Assembly (NCBI GenBank): GCA_039519185.1
Contig: CM076854.1
Location: forward strand, 152,543,402 to 152,607,401
Source: Astragalus membranaceus
Taxonomy: Eukaryota; Streptophyta; Magnoliopsida; Fabales; Fabaceae
Direction of reading: 5' to 3'
Length of the DNA: 64,000 nt
Made by a program: the position numbers and the translations under genes. The notes under the pieces were generated by a model. It saw nothing but the letters and a program-made list of their open reading frames with translations. It was not told the origin of the DNA and did no database searches. Positions 10,587 through 21,600 of the stretch are shown here, piece after piece; positions within the stretch are counted from its first letter, which is position 1; every line of letters begins with the position of its first letter.

Positions 10587-11415
10587 ATGGAAACTTTTGA
10601 TGATTCTCCAAGCCTAAAGCCTAAAGCCTTCAACTCTGTTCATCAGGTATGACCAAATTCGCCATGGTATGCTTTTTCGATTCTCTTTCTTTCTCTTAGT
10701 TTCATGGATTGGACTCTGATGAACCATCACTTTTTAGTTTTTTCACTTCCGAAATCATTTTCTTACATCCCATCTTTTGTGTTTATTCGTTTTTCTTTCT
10801 TCCCTTCTTTTGTGCGCACAACCTGTTTGATATAATGCGTTGTGACAAGCACTATTTTAAAATTAAAATCCCCAACATATTGAATCTGCATGTTCTGATT
10901 TTAAAGCACTCACTCTTGCGTATTTCACATGTTTGATATAATGTTTCACGGATTGGACTCTGATGAATTTTAATTTTGTGCTGCCATGGCCTCTCTCTTT
11001 CTGGGTGTTGTGTTATTTTAGCGTATTTAACGTAAATTTACAAACTTCGGAACCCTAAGCACAGTTTCAGCACAACCTCGTTCCTTTATTTGATGTCAAT
11101 TTAAGGAGTTTGGTGAGGATTAATGCTTGCGTGATGAATTTCTATGTTTGGTGTCCACTTGATATCATGTGTGATGATTTTGCTTTGCCTTTTGAAGTTA
11201 TTTGAACCGGCATGGCACTAAGGAGTAAGGAGCATCTCTTTAAAATGGTTCTCCATGCTATGTGTTTAAACTTGCAATCAGGTCTTTTTCTTAATATTTA
11301 TGTTCATATTTTTTGAGGAGCTGGTTTGTCTTGTGAAGGACAATCTTGCTTGCAAGCATCTAGTTCTCACAATGGAAGAAATCTTAGTCAACTTTGTTCA
11401 GGCTCATGACACACG
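10587..11415 (+). pseudogene. Fragment resembling a plant R3H-domain protein gene
   Basis: Two exon-like pieces are visible. The first, 10587-10646, reads METFDDSPSLKPKAFNSVHQ and ends at a GTATG donor. The second, ending at 11415 before GGTAAC, includes KDNLACKHLVLTMEE and ILVNFVQ. From memory, this second block matches the segment just before the R3H single-strand nucleic-acid-binding domain in a plant R3H family; the R3H helix itself is not present downstream. The pieces are therefore read as a truncated, possibly transposon-captured, gene copy. The link between the two exons is inferred from position only. Confidence 0.33.
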
Positions 11416-11419
11416 GTAA

Positions 11420-12195
11420 CATTTATGAGATTGACTTTGAGTGCTGTTTATTTTGAGTTGTAGTTCAAGCAATCGATATGGTTGTTATGGTTAACTCGAA
11501 ACAACATTATCTTCAAGGGAGGCACGGTTGATATGTCACATATTTTGTATCAAATTAAATTGATATCAGGGGGATTGTTTATATATAGAGAGGGAAGGTT
11601 CTCCTCTATGTCCTTTGATATTGGTGTAGTAATCTGGTGACGTGTATGAATTCCATAAGGTAACTCTGAGTGTATGTGGGACGAGCTTTGGTGGGGGAAG
11701 TATATTACTACGCAAAGCGATTTGCTATCTATGGGATTGCTGATTTTATGCAGGGTGGAGCTGATCTGAAATGACAAGGTTGCTTTTAAGGGTTGTGATG
11801 CTGGTGCAAAAGGGAAGGAAATTGGAGCAAAGGAAATGTGATGTATCTTTTAAGGATAAGATGTGGTAGTGGATTATGATGGGCAGTGTTGTATGCTTTA
11901 ATGCTATGCAAAATGGGTGTTGTAACTGCAATTCACAATGATGGAGTAAAGGTGCTTCCATCATGGGCAATGCTTCTGTTATTTGTTTATGCTCTTTTGG
12001 TCTCTTATGATCTATCCTATAAAATGTTGTATATATGAAATGTTCAAAGCATAACGGTAATGCATGACTTCAATTTTAATGTTCTATGATATTTTTTATA
12101 TAAAGTGTGTCTTTTATATTTGTGTTTTACACTCAAAGTCTATTCTATACATTTAGCAGGATCTTTTCACATAAATTTTTTACATACTTTTAAAA
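11420..12195. other. No gene recognised
   Basis: Mixed sequence downstream of the R3H-like fragment. Several 70-80-codon frames exist on the minus strand, but they are low-complexity and have no recognisable motif. Confidence 0.4.
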
Positions 12196-12199
12196 AAAA

Positions 12200-13770
12200 C
12201 TTAACTAGGTCATCAACACAATTAACTAACGTGTTTTCTAATTCTATTGTACAAATCAACCATGAAATCACACGGGGGACACCATTTGAGTGCCCTAGGA
12301 CCCTTAAGTGCAAGCACAAAGGCTTAGTGATTTGGATTAGTCAGTTTAACCAATTAATCAATTGAGCAGAACAGTTAGCCACTTTTTTATAGGAGTAACC
12401 AACCATCTTTCATGTCATCTAATATATTAACTAGTTTGAATCATTTAACCACCTCTCCCACACAATTAACCAAGTTTTTAAGCTAAATGACCAATCTGTT
12501 TGGTTCATCATTTCCTTATGAAACTCACCATGAAACTATAAGAGAGTACTACGTGAGTGCCTTGAAACTCCTAAATTGAAAAATAGGAACATGAGGTATA
12601 TAAATGTCTCCTAATTTGTCAGTTTGAATCATTTAACCGCCTCCCCCATAGAATTAACCAAGTTTTTCTCCTAAATGACCAACTTATTTAATTCCTCTTT
12701 TCCTTGTGAAACTCACCATGAAACTAAAAGAGGGTACTACATGAGTGTCTTGGGACCTCTAAATGTAAGCACAATAACATGAGTTGGTTAAATGTCGTCA
12801 AATTTGTCAGTTTGAATCATTTAACCACCTCATTCACACAATTAACCAAGTTTTTGTGCTAGATAACCAACTTGTTTAGTTTCTCTTTTCCTTGTGAAAC
12901 TCACCATGAATATAAAAGAGGGTACTACATGAGTGTCTTGGGACCCCTAAATGTAAGCACAATAACATAGGTTGGTCAAATGTCATTAAAATTGTCAGTT
13001 TGAATCATTTAACCACCCCTCCACACAATTAACCAAGTTTTTGTGCCAGATAACCAACTTGTTTAGTTTCTCTTTTCCTTGGGAAACTCACCATGAAAAT
13101 AAAAGAGGGCACTACATAAGTGCCTTGGAACCCCTAAATGTAAGCACAATAACATGGGTTGGTTAAATGTCGTCAAATTTGTCGGTTTGAATCATTTAAC
13201 CACCTCCTCCACACAATTAACCAAGTTTTTGTGCTAGATAACCAACTTGTTTAGTTTCTCTTTTTCTTTTGAAACTCACCATGAAACTAAAAGAGGGTAC
13301 TACACGAGTGCCTTGGGACCTCTAAATGTAAGTATGTGGACATGGGGTGTCTAATTTTTCAGTTTGAATCATTTACCACCTCTCACACACAATTAACCAA
13401 GTTTTTGTGCTAAATGACCAACTTGTTTGGTTCCTCTTTTCCCCATGTGAAACTCACCATTAAACTAAAAGAGGGTACTACATGAGTGCCTTGGGACCTC
13501 TAAATGTAAGCACAAGAACATGAGTTGGTTAAATATCGTCTAATTTGTCACTTTGAATCATTTATCCACCTCTCCCACACAATTAACCATGTTTTTGTGC
13601 TATATAACCAACCTATTTAGTTCATTTTTTCCTTGTGAAACTCACCATGAAACTAAAAGAGGGCACTACATGAGTGCCTTGGGACCTTACATGTAAGCAC
13701 AGGGACATGGTTAATTGACTAACCTTTGCCATGAGATTGCCATGTTGTATCATATAAATGTCCTAGGTCG
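12200..13770 (+). repeat. Tandem array 1, ~188-bp monomers, about 7-8 copies
   Basis: The marker TCATTTAACC recurs at 12441, 12629, 12817, 13005 and 13192, and in variant form at 13369 and 13558: spacings 188, 188, 188, 187, 177 and 189. Each monomer carries CAATTAACCAAGTTTTT, AACTCACCATGAAACT, GAGGGTACTACATGAGTG and CCTTGGGACC blocks. The first unit (from about 12200) is the most diverged. No open frame runs through several units. Confidence 0.92.
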
Positions 13771-14435
13771 TTAATGGTGTTGGTCATCTGATTAACTCAA
13801 TTTCATTATTAATGAAGTAAAGAGACAATTGAATACAGGAGTACGATAAATTTTCCTGTTAACTCAAAATAGTTTAACTGTTGAACTGCATAGCTGAATA
13901 ATTACAATTTAACGCAAGAATAGGGTAAGAGTCTATTAGTCTAAAATTACATAATGCTTATGACATGTTCCATTGTCAAAAGAAACATATACAAGTTAAA
14001 AGTTATAATAGCCTAAAAAAATCGTATACTAAAGGATCCTAAAAAATATCAAATCGCATGGTTTTGTGCTAGGAAAATTTGACTTTACATGTAGGGTGAG
14101 ACAGCTCATGCATCAGAGGTTCAGCAGGAAATAGTAACTTAAGTGCTTTGCCCATGTTGCGTTACTTCACCTGAATAAGCGAGGGGTTTCTGCTGCTCTT
14201 GTTACAAATTTTTATGCTAGAATTGCTTTTGTTGGTACAGGTTCATACTTTGGACAACAACCTTGGCATGCTTCATCTGTTCAAGTTTAGAATGTTGTGA
14301 AGTTAAGGAACTCATGGTTATCTACTGTGCCTAGTTGATGAGCTAGAATTCTAACTTGATATTCAACTCCTTTCCAGCTTTAGGTTAATAAATCTTAGAG
14401 CTCTAAAGAATGGACAACTGTTTGTTGTAAGATGC
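13771..14435. other. Spacer between the two tandem arrays
   Basis: About 660 bp of non-repeated sequence with no recognised gene or element. It separates two arrays built from related monomers. Confidence 0.5.
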
Positions 14436-14439
14436 TATT

Positions 14440-16110
14440 GTATTCAATAAATAAGGACAAGTCAAAGGTTTGTTAAGTGAAATCTAATTTCTCATTTACA
14501 ACGCCAATTAACCAAAGTTTTTAGGCTCAAAACCAACTTGCCTTTTCACATGTTTTTCATGTGCAACTCATTGTGAAACTGCATGAGGGAACTATATGAG
14601 TGTCATAAAGGACATTTAATGTGAGGGCAAGTTATAAGGTGGTTAAGTGACATCTAATTTCTCATGTTGAATCAAATAACCACCTTACAACAGCAATTAA
14701 CCAAGTTTTTTAGGCCATTTACCAACCTGTTTTTTCACATGTATTTCTTGTGCAACCAAGTGTGAAACTGCAAGAACTGTAAGAGTGCCATATAGGACCC
14801 CAAAATGTAAGGACAAGTCAAAGGTTTGTTAAGTGACATCTAATTTCTCATTTTGAATCACATCACCACCTTACAAAACCAATTAACCAAATTTTTTAGG
14901 CTGATAACTAACTTACCTTTTCACATATTTTTCTTGTGCAATCATTATGAAACTGCATGAGGGAACTATATGAGTGTTATAAAGGACATTTAGTGTGAGG
15001 ACAAGTTATAGGGTGGTTAAGTGACATCTAAATTGTCAAGTTGAATCAGATAACCACCTTACAACAACAATTAACCAAGTTTTTTAAGCCATTTACCAAT
15101 CTGTTTTTCACATGTATTTCTTGTGCAACCAAGTGTGAAACTGCATGAACTGTAAGAGTGCCATACATGACCCCTAAATGTAAGGACAAGTCAAAGGTTT
15201 CTTAAGTGACATCTAATTTCTCATTTTGAATCATATCACCACCTTACAATACCAATTAACCAATTTTTTTGGCTGATAACCAACTTGCTTTTTCACATAT
15301 TTTTCTTGTGCAATCATTATGAAACTGCATGAGGGAACTATATGAGTGTTATAAATGACATTTAGTGTGAGGACAAGTTATAGGGTGGTTAAGTGACATC
15401 TAATTTCTCAAGTTGAATCAGATAACCACCTTACAACAGCAATTAACCAAGTTTTTTAGGCCATTTACCAACCTATTTTTTCACATGTATTTCTTGTGCA
15501 ACCAAGCGTGAAACTGCATGAACTGTAAGAGTGCCATATAAGACCCCTAATTGTAAGGACAAGTCAAAGGTTTGTTAAGTGACATCTAATTTCTCATTTT
15601 GAATCAGATCACCACCTTACAACACCAATTAACCAAAATTTTTAGGCTGATAACCAACTTGCCTTTTCACAAATTTTTCTTGTGCAACTCATTGTGGAAT
15701 TGCATGAGGGAACTATATGAGTGTTATAAAGGACATTTAGTGTGAGGACAAGTTATAGGGTTGTTAAGTGACATCTAATTTCTCAGGTTGAATCAGATAA
15801 CCACCTTACAACAGCAATTAACCAAGTTTTTTAGGCAATTTACCAACTTGCTTTTTCACATGTATTTCTTGTGCAACTAAGTGTGAAACTGCATGAGGGA
15901 ACTATAAGAGCGCCATATAAGACCCCTAAATGTAAGGAAAAGTAAAAGGTTTGTTAGGTGACATCTAATTTCTCATTTTGAATCAAATCAGCACCTTACA
16001 ACACCAGCTAACCAAGCTTTTTGAGACATTAACCAACATGTCTTTTCACATGTAACCCATTAATCTAATTTTTCACCATGAAACTTCAAGAGGGTGACTA
16101 TATGAGTGCC
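14440..16110 (+). repeat. Tandem array 2, ~187-bp monomers in alternating types, about 9 copies
   Basis: The marker CAATTAACC starts at 14505, 14694, 14880, 15068, 15253, 15440, 15626 and 15815, with a variant near 16004; spacings are 185-189 bp. Neighbouring monomers differ in a regular alternation: one type has GTCAAAGGTTTGTTAAGTGA and GCTGATAACCAACTTG, the other has AGTTATAGGGTGGTTAAG and GCCATTTACCAACC. The true unit is thus a dimer of about 374 bp. Monomers share the same skeleton and period as array 1 but are clearly a separate, diverged subfamily. Confidence 0.92.
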
Positions 16111-18180
16111 TTAGGATATCGAATATTGTCTTCATCCAAATTTAATAATTTAGATAAACCTGAAAGGTTACACACTGTCTAAACAAGGTGTATTAAAAAT
16201 CAACATTGTGGCATTTACATCAACAGTGAGACATTTACATCAACTTTAAGGCATTTACGCCATTTACATCAATACCATTCAAAATATACATAGATGTTTA
16301 GTTACAACAAAAAAGTACTCTAAGATTAAAACCATTCATTACAGTTACACATCTCACATTACACTTAAATCCTATTGCAGTCTTTTTTCTCATATTTACA
16401 AAATTTGACATAATACATCATATCGTTGCCAACCCCAAAATTTGCAATTTTGAGGGTAGGCTATACATTTGTTGCTTCATGTATCAAGAAAGACATAGGT
16501 GTTCCCACTGATGCTATGATGCATTCCAACTCATTTAAGCAAACCTTTCTTCTATACTACTTCTCCAGCATCTGCAACTGCTTGTAAAATGTCATTATCC
16601 CCAATAACCTAATGATTAAGGTAAAGAAACAAGTCATGAGATCTGAACATTGGGTCTCCGGAAACTAGGCTCAAGAATTTTGCATAAATTTAGTTATATA
16701 CTGAAAGAGAAAATTACAATGCAGTGAGAAACCCCTTGTGATATGTACTGTGTATAAATACAAAACAAAAGTCACACGAGAAGAGATAATCATGAAGCTA
16801 AAGAAAATAATATATGCACTATCAAGTCTATTGGAATGTTATAAATATTTTTTTTGAATGTTTCAAGCCAGCATCATTTATTCCTTTAGTTCAAAGGAAA
16901 TTTGAATCCTTGGTTTTGCATTGGGGGAATCACAATTGAAAAAATTAGGTGCTAAATAACAAGAGCAAGAAAGGTCTAATGGTTAACATTGAAAAAGAAC
17001 CTTTGAAATCCAAGACCTTCCAAAATCAGTGACATGAACTCCCAAAACAGTATAGGTTCCATATTTGTGATGAAATATGCCTACAAAACAAATATTCATT
17101 AGCAGTTGCTAACTTCCCAACTTAGTATGTAAATCAATTGCTTTTCTTCTTTCTTAGTAGGAAAAATGCAATAATCAATTTTGTTCAATTTTGTTATTGT
17201 GGTTAATTTCAGAATGGGTCCTAATGTCCTAGTCTAGATTACATTGTCACCGGTGTTTGATTGGTTATTTGAGCAGTGCAAATCATTAGCATTACAACAC
17301 ACATCAAAGATTCAGCATTCAAAAGAACAAACTTTAAGTCATTTAATGAGTCAATTTACCAAATATGAATGATTTCCAACCAAATCAGGCTCACAACCAC
17401 AACAAAGTGAAACACCGTTAGAACTAACAAATCCAAAGCACTTGATCATTGACACCGCAAATCAATACAGTAGAAAACAACATTTTAAAGCTCCAGACTA
17501 AAAACAATTTTTTTTACCAAAATCATCAATAAGCTTCAACTTTAAACAACCACAACATCAAGCTATTAGATCTATTTAACCTAAACAATAACAACATCAC
17601 CATAATCATAAACTACAACATAACATAACATTCAAAGAGACCTCAAAAAGAAGCTATGCTCAATTGATTTGATTTCATCACTTAGATAGCCTAACTAATA
17701 CAGACATGGTCTTATTTTAGAACTGAATTGTTTTGACAAAGAATAAGCGGTTTAAATTATTTTTGGGATATTTAGGGTTTTCTGCAATCAGTAAATTTAG
17801 GGAGAAATTAAGGAAAACAATAGAAATTACCTAAGGTTGCGGCGGAGAAGAGGTGCAGAAGCGGCAGAGATGCGACGGTAACACGACGGAGAAACGGTGG
17901 AGACGAAAATGGAGACGAAGCAGACAACACGCGCAAGCAGAGGTAGAAGCGTGAGGGTGGCAGAGGAGGAGGGCCACTGGAGCACGGTTTAACGGAGGAG
18001 GAGATCGGCGGAGGGTGGATGTCGACGGAGGAAACGCGAGATCGAGGGAGGAGACACCGAGGGAGAGAGAGAGTTCTGAACGCGTGTGCGTATTTTTACT
18101 TTCACTGAAGCGTGTTTTTATTTTCCTTTAAAAATTTGAACAACTGATTTTAATTTTCAATTAAAAGCAACCAGGTCCAC
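16111..18180. other. Non-repetitive stretch with a minus-strand exon-like GC-rich segment
   Basis: No gene was recognised. At about 17831-18090 the composition changes to G/C-rich with many CGG and GGAG words. On the minus strand this reads as a possible first exon (...SAASAPLLRRNL) ending at an AG|GTAATT donor near 17831. It could be the 5' end of an unrecognised transcript or the promoter-proximal part of a transposon. Confidence 0.35.
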
Positions 18181-18289
18181 CGTATTCACACTATATCGGT
18201 ACATATTTTTTTGTTTTTGACCGTATTTGTTTGAAAAAGTTTGGCCAAATATCAAAATTGAAAATATACACAATAAACAACGTTTTTAA

Positions 18290-18663
18290 AGCAAACAGCA
18301 AAGCGTGCAAACAGTGGTAAATTTTCAACAACCAGCCACACACACAACACAAACAAACATAATTTTATCTCAATTGTCAGTTTTCATTCTTCGTCTTCTT
18401 CTCCGTCAATCTAGCCTCTCTATCTCTCTCTGCTGTCTCTGTCGTGCGAGTGTCTTTCTCTTTCTCTTTCTCTTTCTTTCTCGCTCTGAATTTGACGGCT
18501 CCGCTAAATTAAGCGGTAAATAATCAATTTCACATCACATGTTTGTCTATCTCTTCCCGTTACTGTGACGTGCTTCCAAATTCAGTTTCTCTCTGCAACT
18601 GCAACTACAACTACAACTACAACCGCAATCGCTCCAAACCAGTAGATCTGAAGCAGATCCAAA
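18290..18663 (+). promoter_or_regulatory. CLASP 5' leader and core promoter region
   Basis: A pyrimidine-rich leader (runs of TCTCTCTC and TTTCTCTTTCTC at about 18410-18485, then CAACTACAACTACAACTAC repeats at about 18598-18622) precedes the CLASP start codon, typical of plant 5' UTRs. A donor-like GGTAAATAA at about 18513 may mark a leader intron. The putative right end of the upstream Mutator-like element lies only about 30-50 bp before this region. Confidence 0.5.
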
Positions 18664-21600
18664 ATGGAAGAAGCGCTAGAACTTGCACGCGCCAAAGACA
18701 CCAAGGAGAGAATGGCTGGCGTCGAGCGTCTCTACCAACTTCTAGAAGCTTCCAGAAAAAGTCTCACATCCTCTGAAGTCACCTCGCTCGTCGATTCCTG
18801 CTACGATCTCTTAAAGGACAATAACTTCCGTATCTCTCAGGGCGCACTTCAGGCTCTCGCTTCCGCCGCAATTCTCTCCGGCGAACACTTTAAGCTCCAC
18901 TTCAACGCACTCCTCCCTGCCGTCGTTGACCGCCTCGGTGACGCCAAACAGCCTGTCCGTGACGCCGCTCGACGACTCTTGCTCACACTCATGGAGGTTT
19001 CACTCTCTTTACTTTTTATCTACCTACTGTAGAAACCTAACTTGATTTTGATTTTAATTAACTCAGTGCCCACTCTGTGATATCTTAGTGTAATTCAACA
19101 CATAATTAGTTGAATATTGAGATTGAGTGGTAACGGTTGAAAGTTGTTATCGACGATAGCTTTGCATATATTGAGTGGAGACTTGCGGCTTCAAAATTTG
19201 TAGCAATTTTGAGTGAATATTTTCACTCTTCATTACTTGTTTGGATTTGTTGGCTATCACTAGGTTTCCTAGTTCTAATCAGGATCGCAAGATTTTTTAG
19301 CTTAGTTGAGGACTAAGGCATAAGACCTCTTTTAGCTTTACTTTGTAGCAATAAAAGGTTCCATGGAATGCCACAATTTCATAGCTTCATCAATGATGCT
19401 ATCTTAGTAGGTTAGATGACTTTTTAAACCTTGTGTTGTGAGTTGTTGTGCCTCCAATTCTAATAAATTAATTAATCTTGCACTGGTGAAGGTTTTCTTT
19501 TTTATTATTATCTTTAACTACATAGGAGCATCAAGAAACAAATGAGGAAATGTTTGAAAGTAGCTTTTGCAAAATAAAATGCATGTGAAATTTCTTTTTC
19601 TGATAGTTTTCATTCCTATTATCTATTAAAATGAAATTTGTAATTTCCACTTGTACTATTTGTGACCCAAACAGCATTCACGACTGCTAGCTGTTATAAT
19701 TGTAGGTGGATACTTGCACTTAATTTTTGGAATAGCTGATAATTGGTGTTCTTATGCGGTTATGCCTATTATCCTAGTGAAGCTCTTGGCTATGCACTTT
19801 ATTAATTTAACAACAATTATGCAGCCATAGAGCGACTGTTTTGGGCAGATATCCTTTCTAAAATAGTCACCACTAATAAGTTAAGCTGGAAGCTAAAATT
19901 GCTATGTCTTACTGACCTGTTTGGCTTATTGCACAATGCACAATAATGTAGATATTGACATAAGCCTGTGATTTATCACCAATTAAATAGAGTTTCACAT
20001 AGAAAATCTGTCAAAGTTGGATTTGTTTATCCTATACGACCTTATTGTGCCATTCTGTATCTTTCCCTAACAGTAAAATGCATAATGTTTCCACATGTAT
20101 TCTGGAAATTCTGTTGTGTCTAAGAGTGAAGTAACTCTGCTGTGCTTGCACTTGTGAAAATGATATTTTTTTAGCACCTTTTTTGGCATTCAGTTTGAAA
20201 TATTATTATTTGCAGGTTTCTTCTCCCACAATAATTGTTGAAAGAGCAGGATCCTTTGCTTGGGCACACAAAAGCTGGAGAGTCAGAGAGGAGTTTACAC
20301 GAACCGTCACATCTGCAATTAATCTATTTGCAGCTACCGAGCTTCCACTTCAACGGGCTATTCTTCCTCCTGTACTGATTTTTCTGAATAAGCAGCACCT
20401 TTATTTGTGTAGTTATTAGTTAAGTACTTTTGGGATATGATACTAACTCCTTCCAATACATGATCAATTTACAGGTTTTGCAGTTGCTGAATGATCCAAA
20501 TCCTGTTGTTAGGGAAGCAGCTATTTTGTGCATTGAGGTATGGCCTATCTTGTAGTCATTTAATTTAGTAATGTATGTATTAACTAAAGGAGTAGGCGAC
20601 ATTACTAAAATTATGTTAGTTATCAAAAAAAGGGTTATGACATATCAATGTTCATTCCAGTTTTTAAATTTCTAAGCTAAAAATAAAGAATTGCTAATAT
20701 TTTATTTTGCTTTAGGTTGAAGAATAAACAAATGGCATAAATAAAGAAGAATAAAAAATGGAAGTGGGTATAATCAATATTGGAAGACATGATTTGATGT
20801 TAGAACCATGCTTAGTTTTGATTATATCATAATCTCAAAACTGATGTTATATTATTTATTTTTCATTGCCTGTTGCTTTTAAATTGATCTGATGCTGATT
20901 TATTTCTTTGAAAGTTTGAACTTCGGTACTAATGGACTGTATTTGCTTGTGCATGCTTTTGAATATCTGGAATACACTTGTCTTAGTGGTTAGTTTTTTG
21001 AATGCTTTAGTAATTGATATCATGATGCAACAAACGAGGTTGATGTATTAATACATTCATACTCATACCCGAGGCAAGCAATTATGGATATTTAAACTAT
21101 GGTGAATGTTAGCAATTATGGATATTTAAACTTATGGTGAATGTTAGTATTAGTGTGTTTCTCTGACATTCTCTTCTACAGGAGATGTATACACAAGCTG
21201 GGCCTCAATTCCGCGACGAACTTCACCGCCACAATCTTCCTTCATCTTTGGTATAAATTAAACAAGAATCAATTTCTTGATTGCATTGTTATTAACATTT
21301 TACAAACACACATTTAAATTCATGGATTCAAACTTTGAAGGCCGGCTTACATTTTAATTTCAGCTACTGTTTGAGTTTATTCATTCTTTTTCCATTGCAT
21401 CGTGATGGTTTCAGGTGAAAGATATTAATGCCAGGCTAGAGGGAATTCAACCAAAGGTTCGCTCTTCAGATGGTATTCCAAGTGGTTATATTACTGGGGA
21501 AATTAAGTCTTCGAGTGTTAATCCTAAGAAAAGTAGTCCAAAGGCCAAAAATTCGTCAAGGGAGGTCTCTCTTTTTGGAGGTTAGAATATTTGCAGTTCT

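Larger units (their letters stand above)
10240..18260. mobile_element. Possible large Mutator-like (Pack-MULE) element enclosing R3H-like fragments and two tandem arrays
   Basis: The left edge (about 10245-10305: GCCAAATGTACCAATACG, GCGTGGGACCCA) and the complement of the right edge (about 18170-18255: ATATGTACCGATATAG, ACGGTGGACCTG) share an interrupted similarity over roughly 60-100 bp. This looks like diverged terminal inverted repeats. Exon-like sequences point inward from both ends: METFDDSP... with a donor at 10646 on the plus strand, and a GC-rich exon with an AG|GTAATT donor near 17831 on the minus strand, as in Mutator elements with promoters in both TIRs. I could not find a clear 9-bp target duplication, so the boundaries and the call are tentative. 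Confidence 0.3.

Noticed and set aside
11550..11970. Two minus-strand frames of about 75 codons
   Set aside because: Low-complexity composition, no motif, no splice context.
12200..16110. A tandem-repeat protein gene
   Set aside because: The period (187-188 bp) is not consistently a multiple of three and stops occur in every frame of the monomers.
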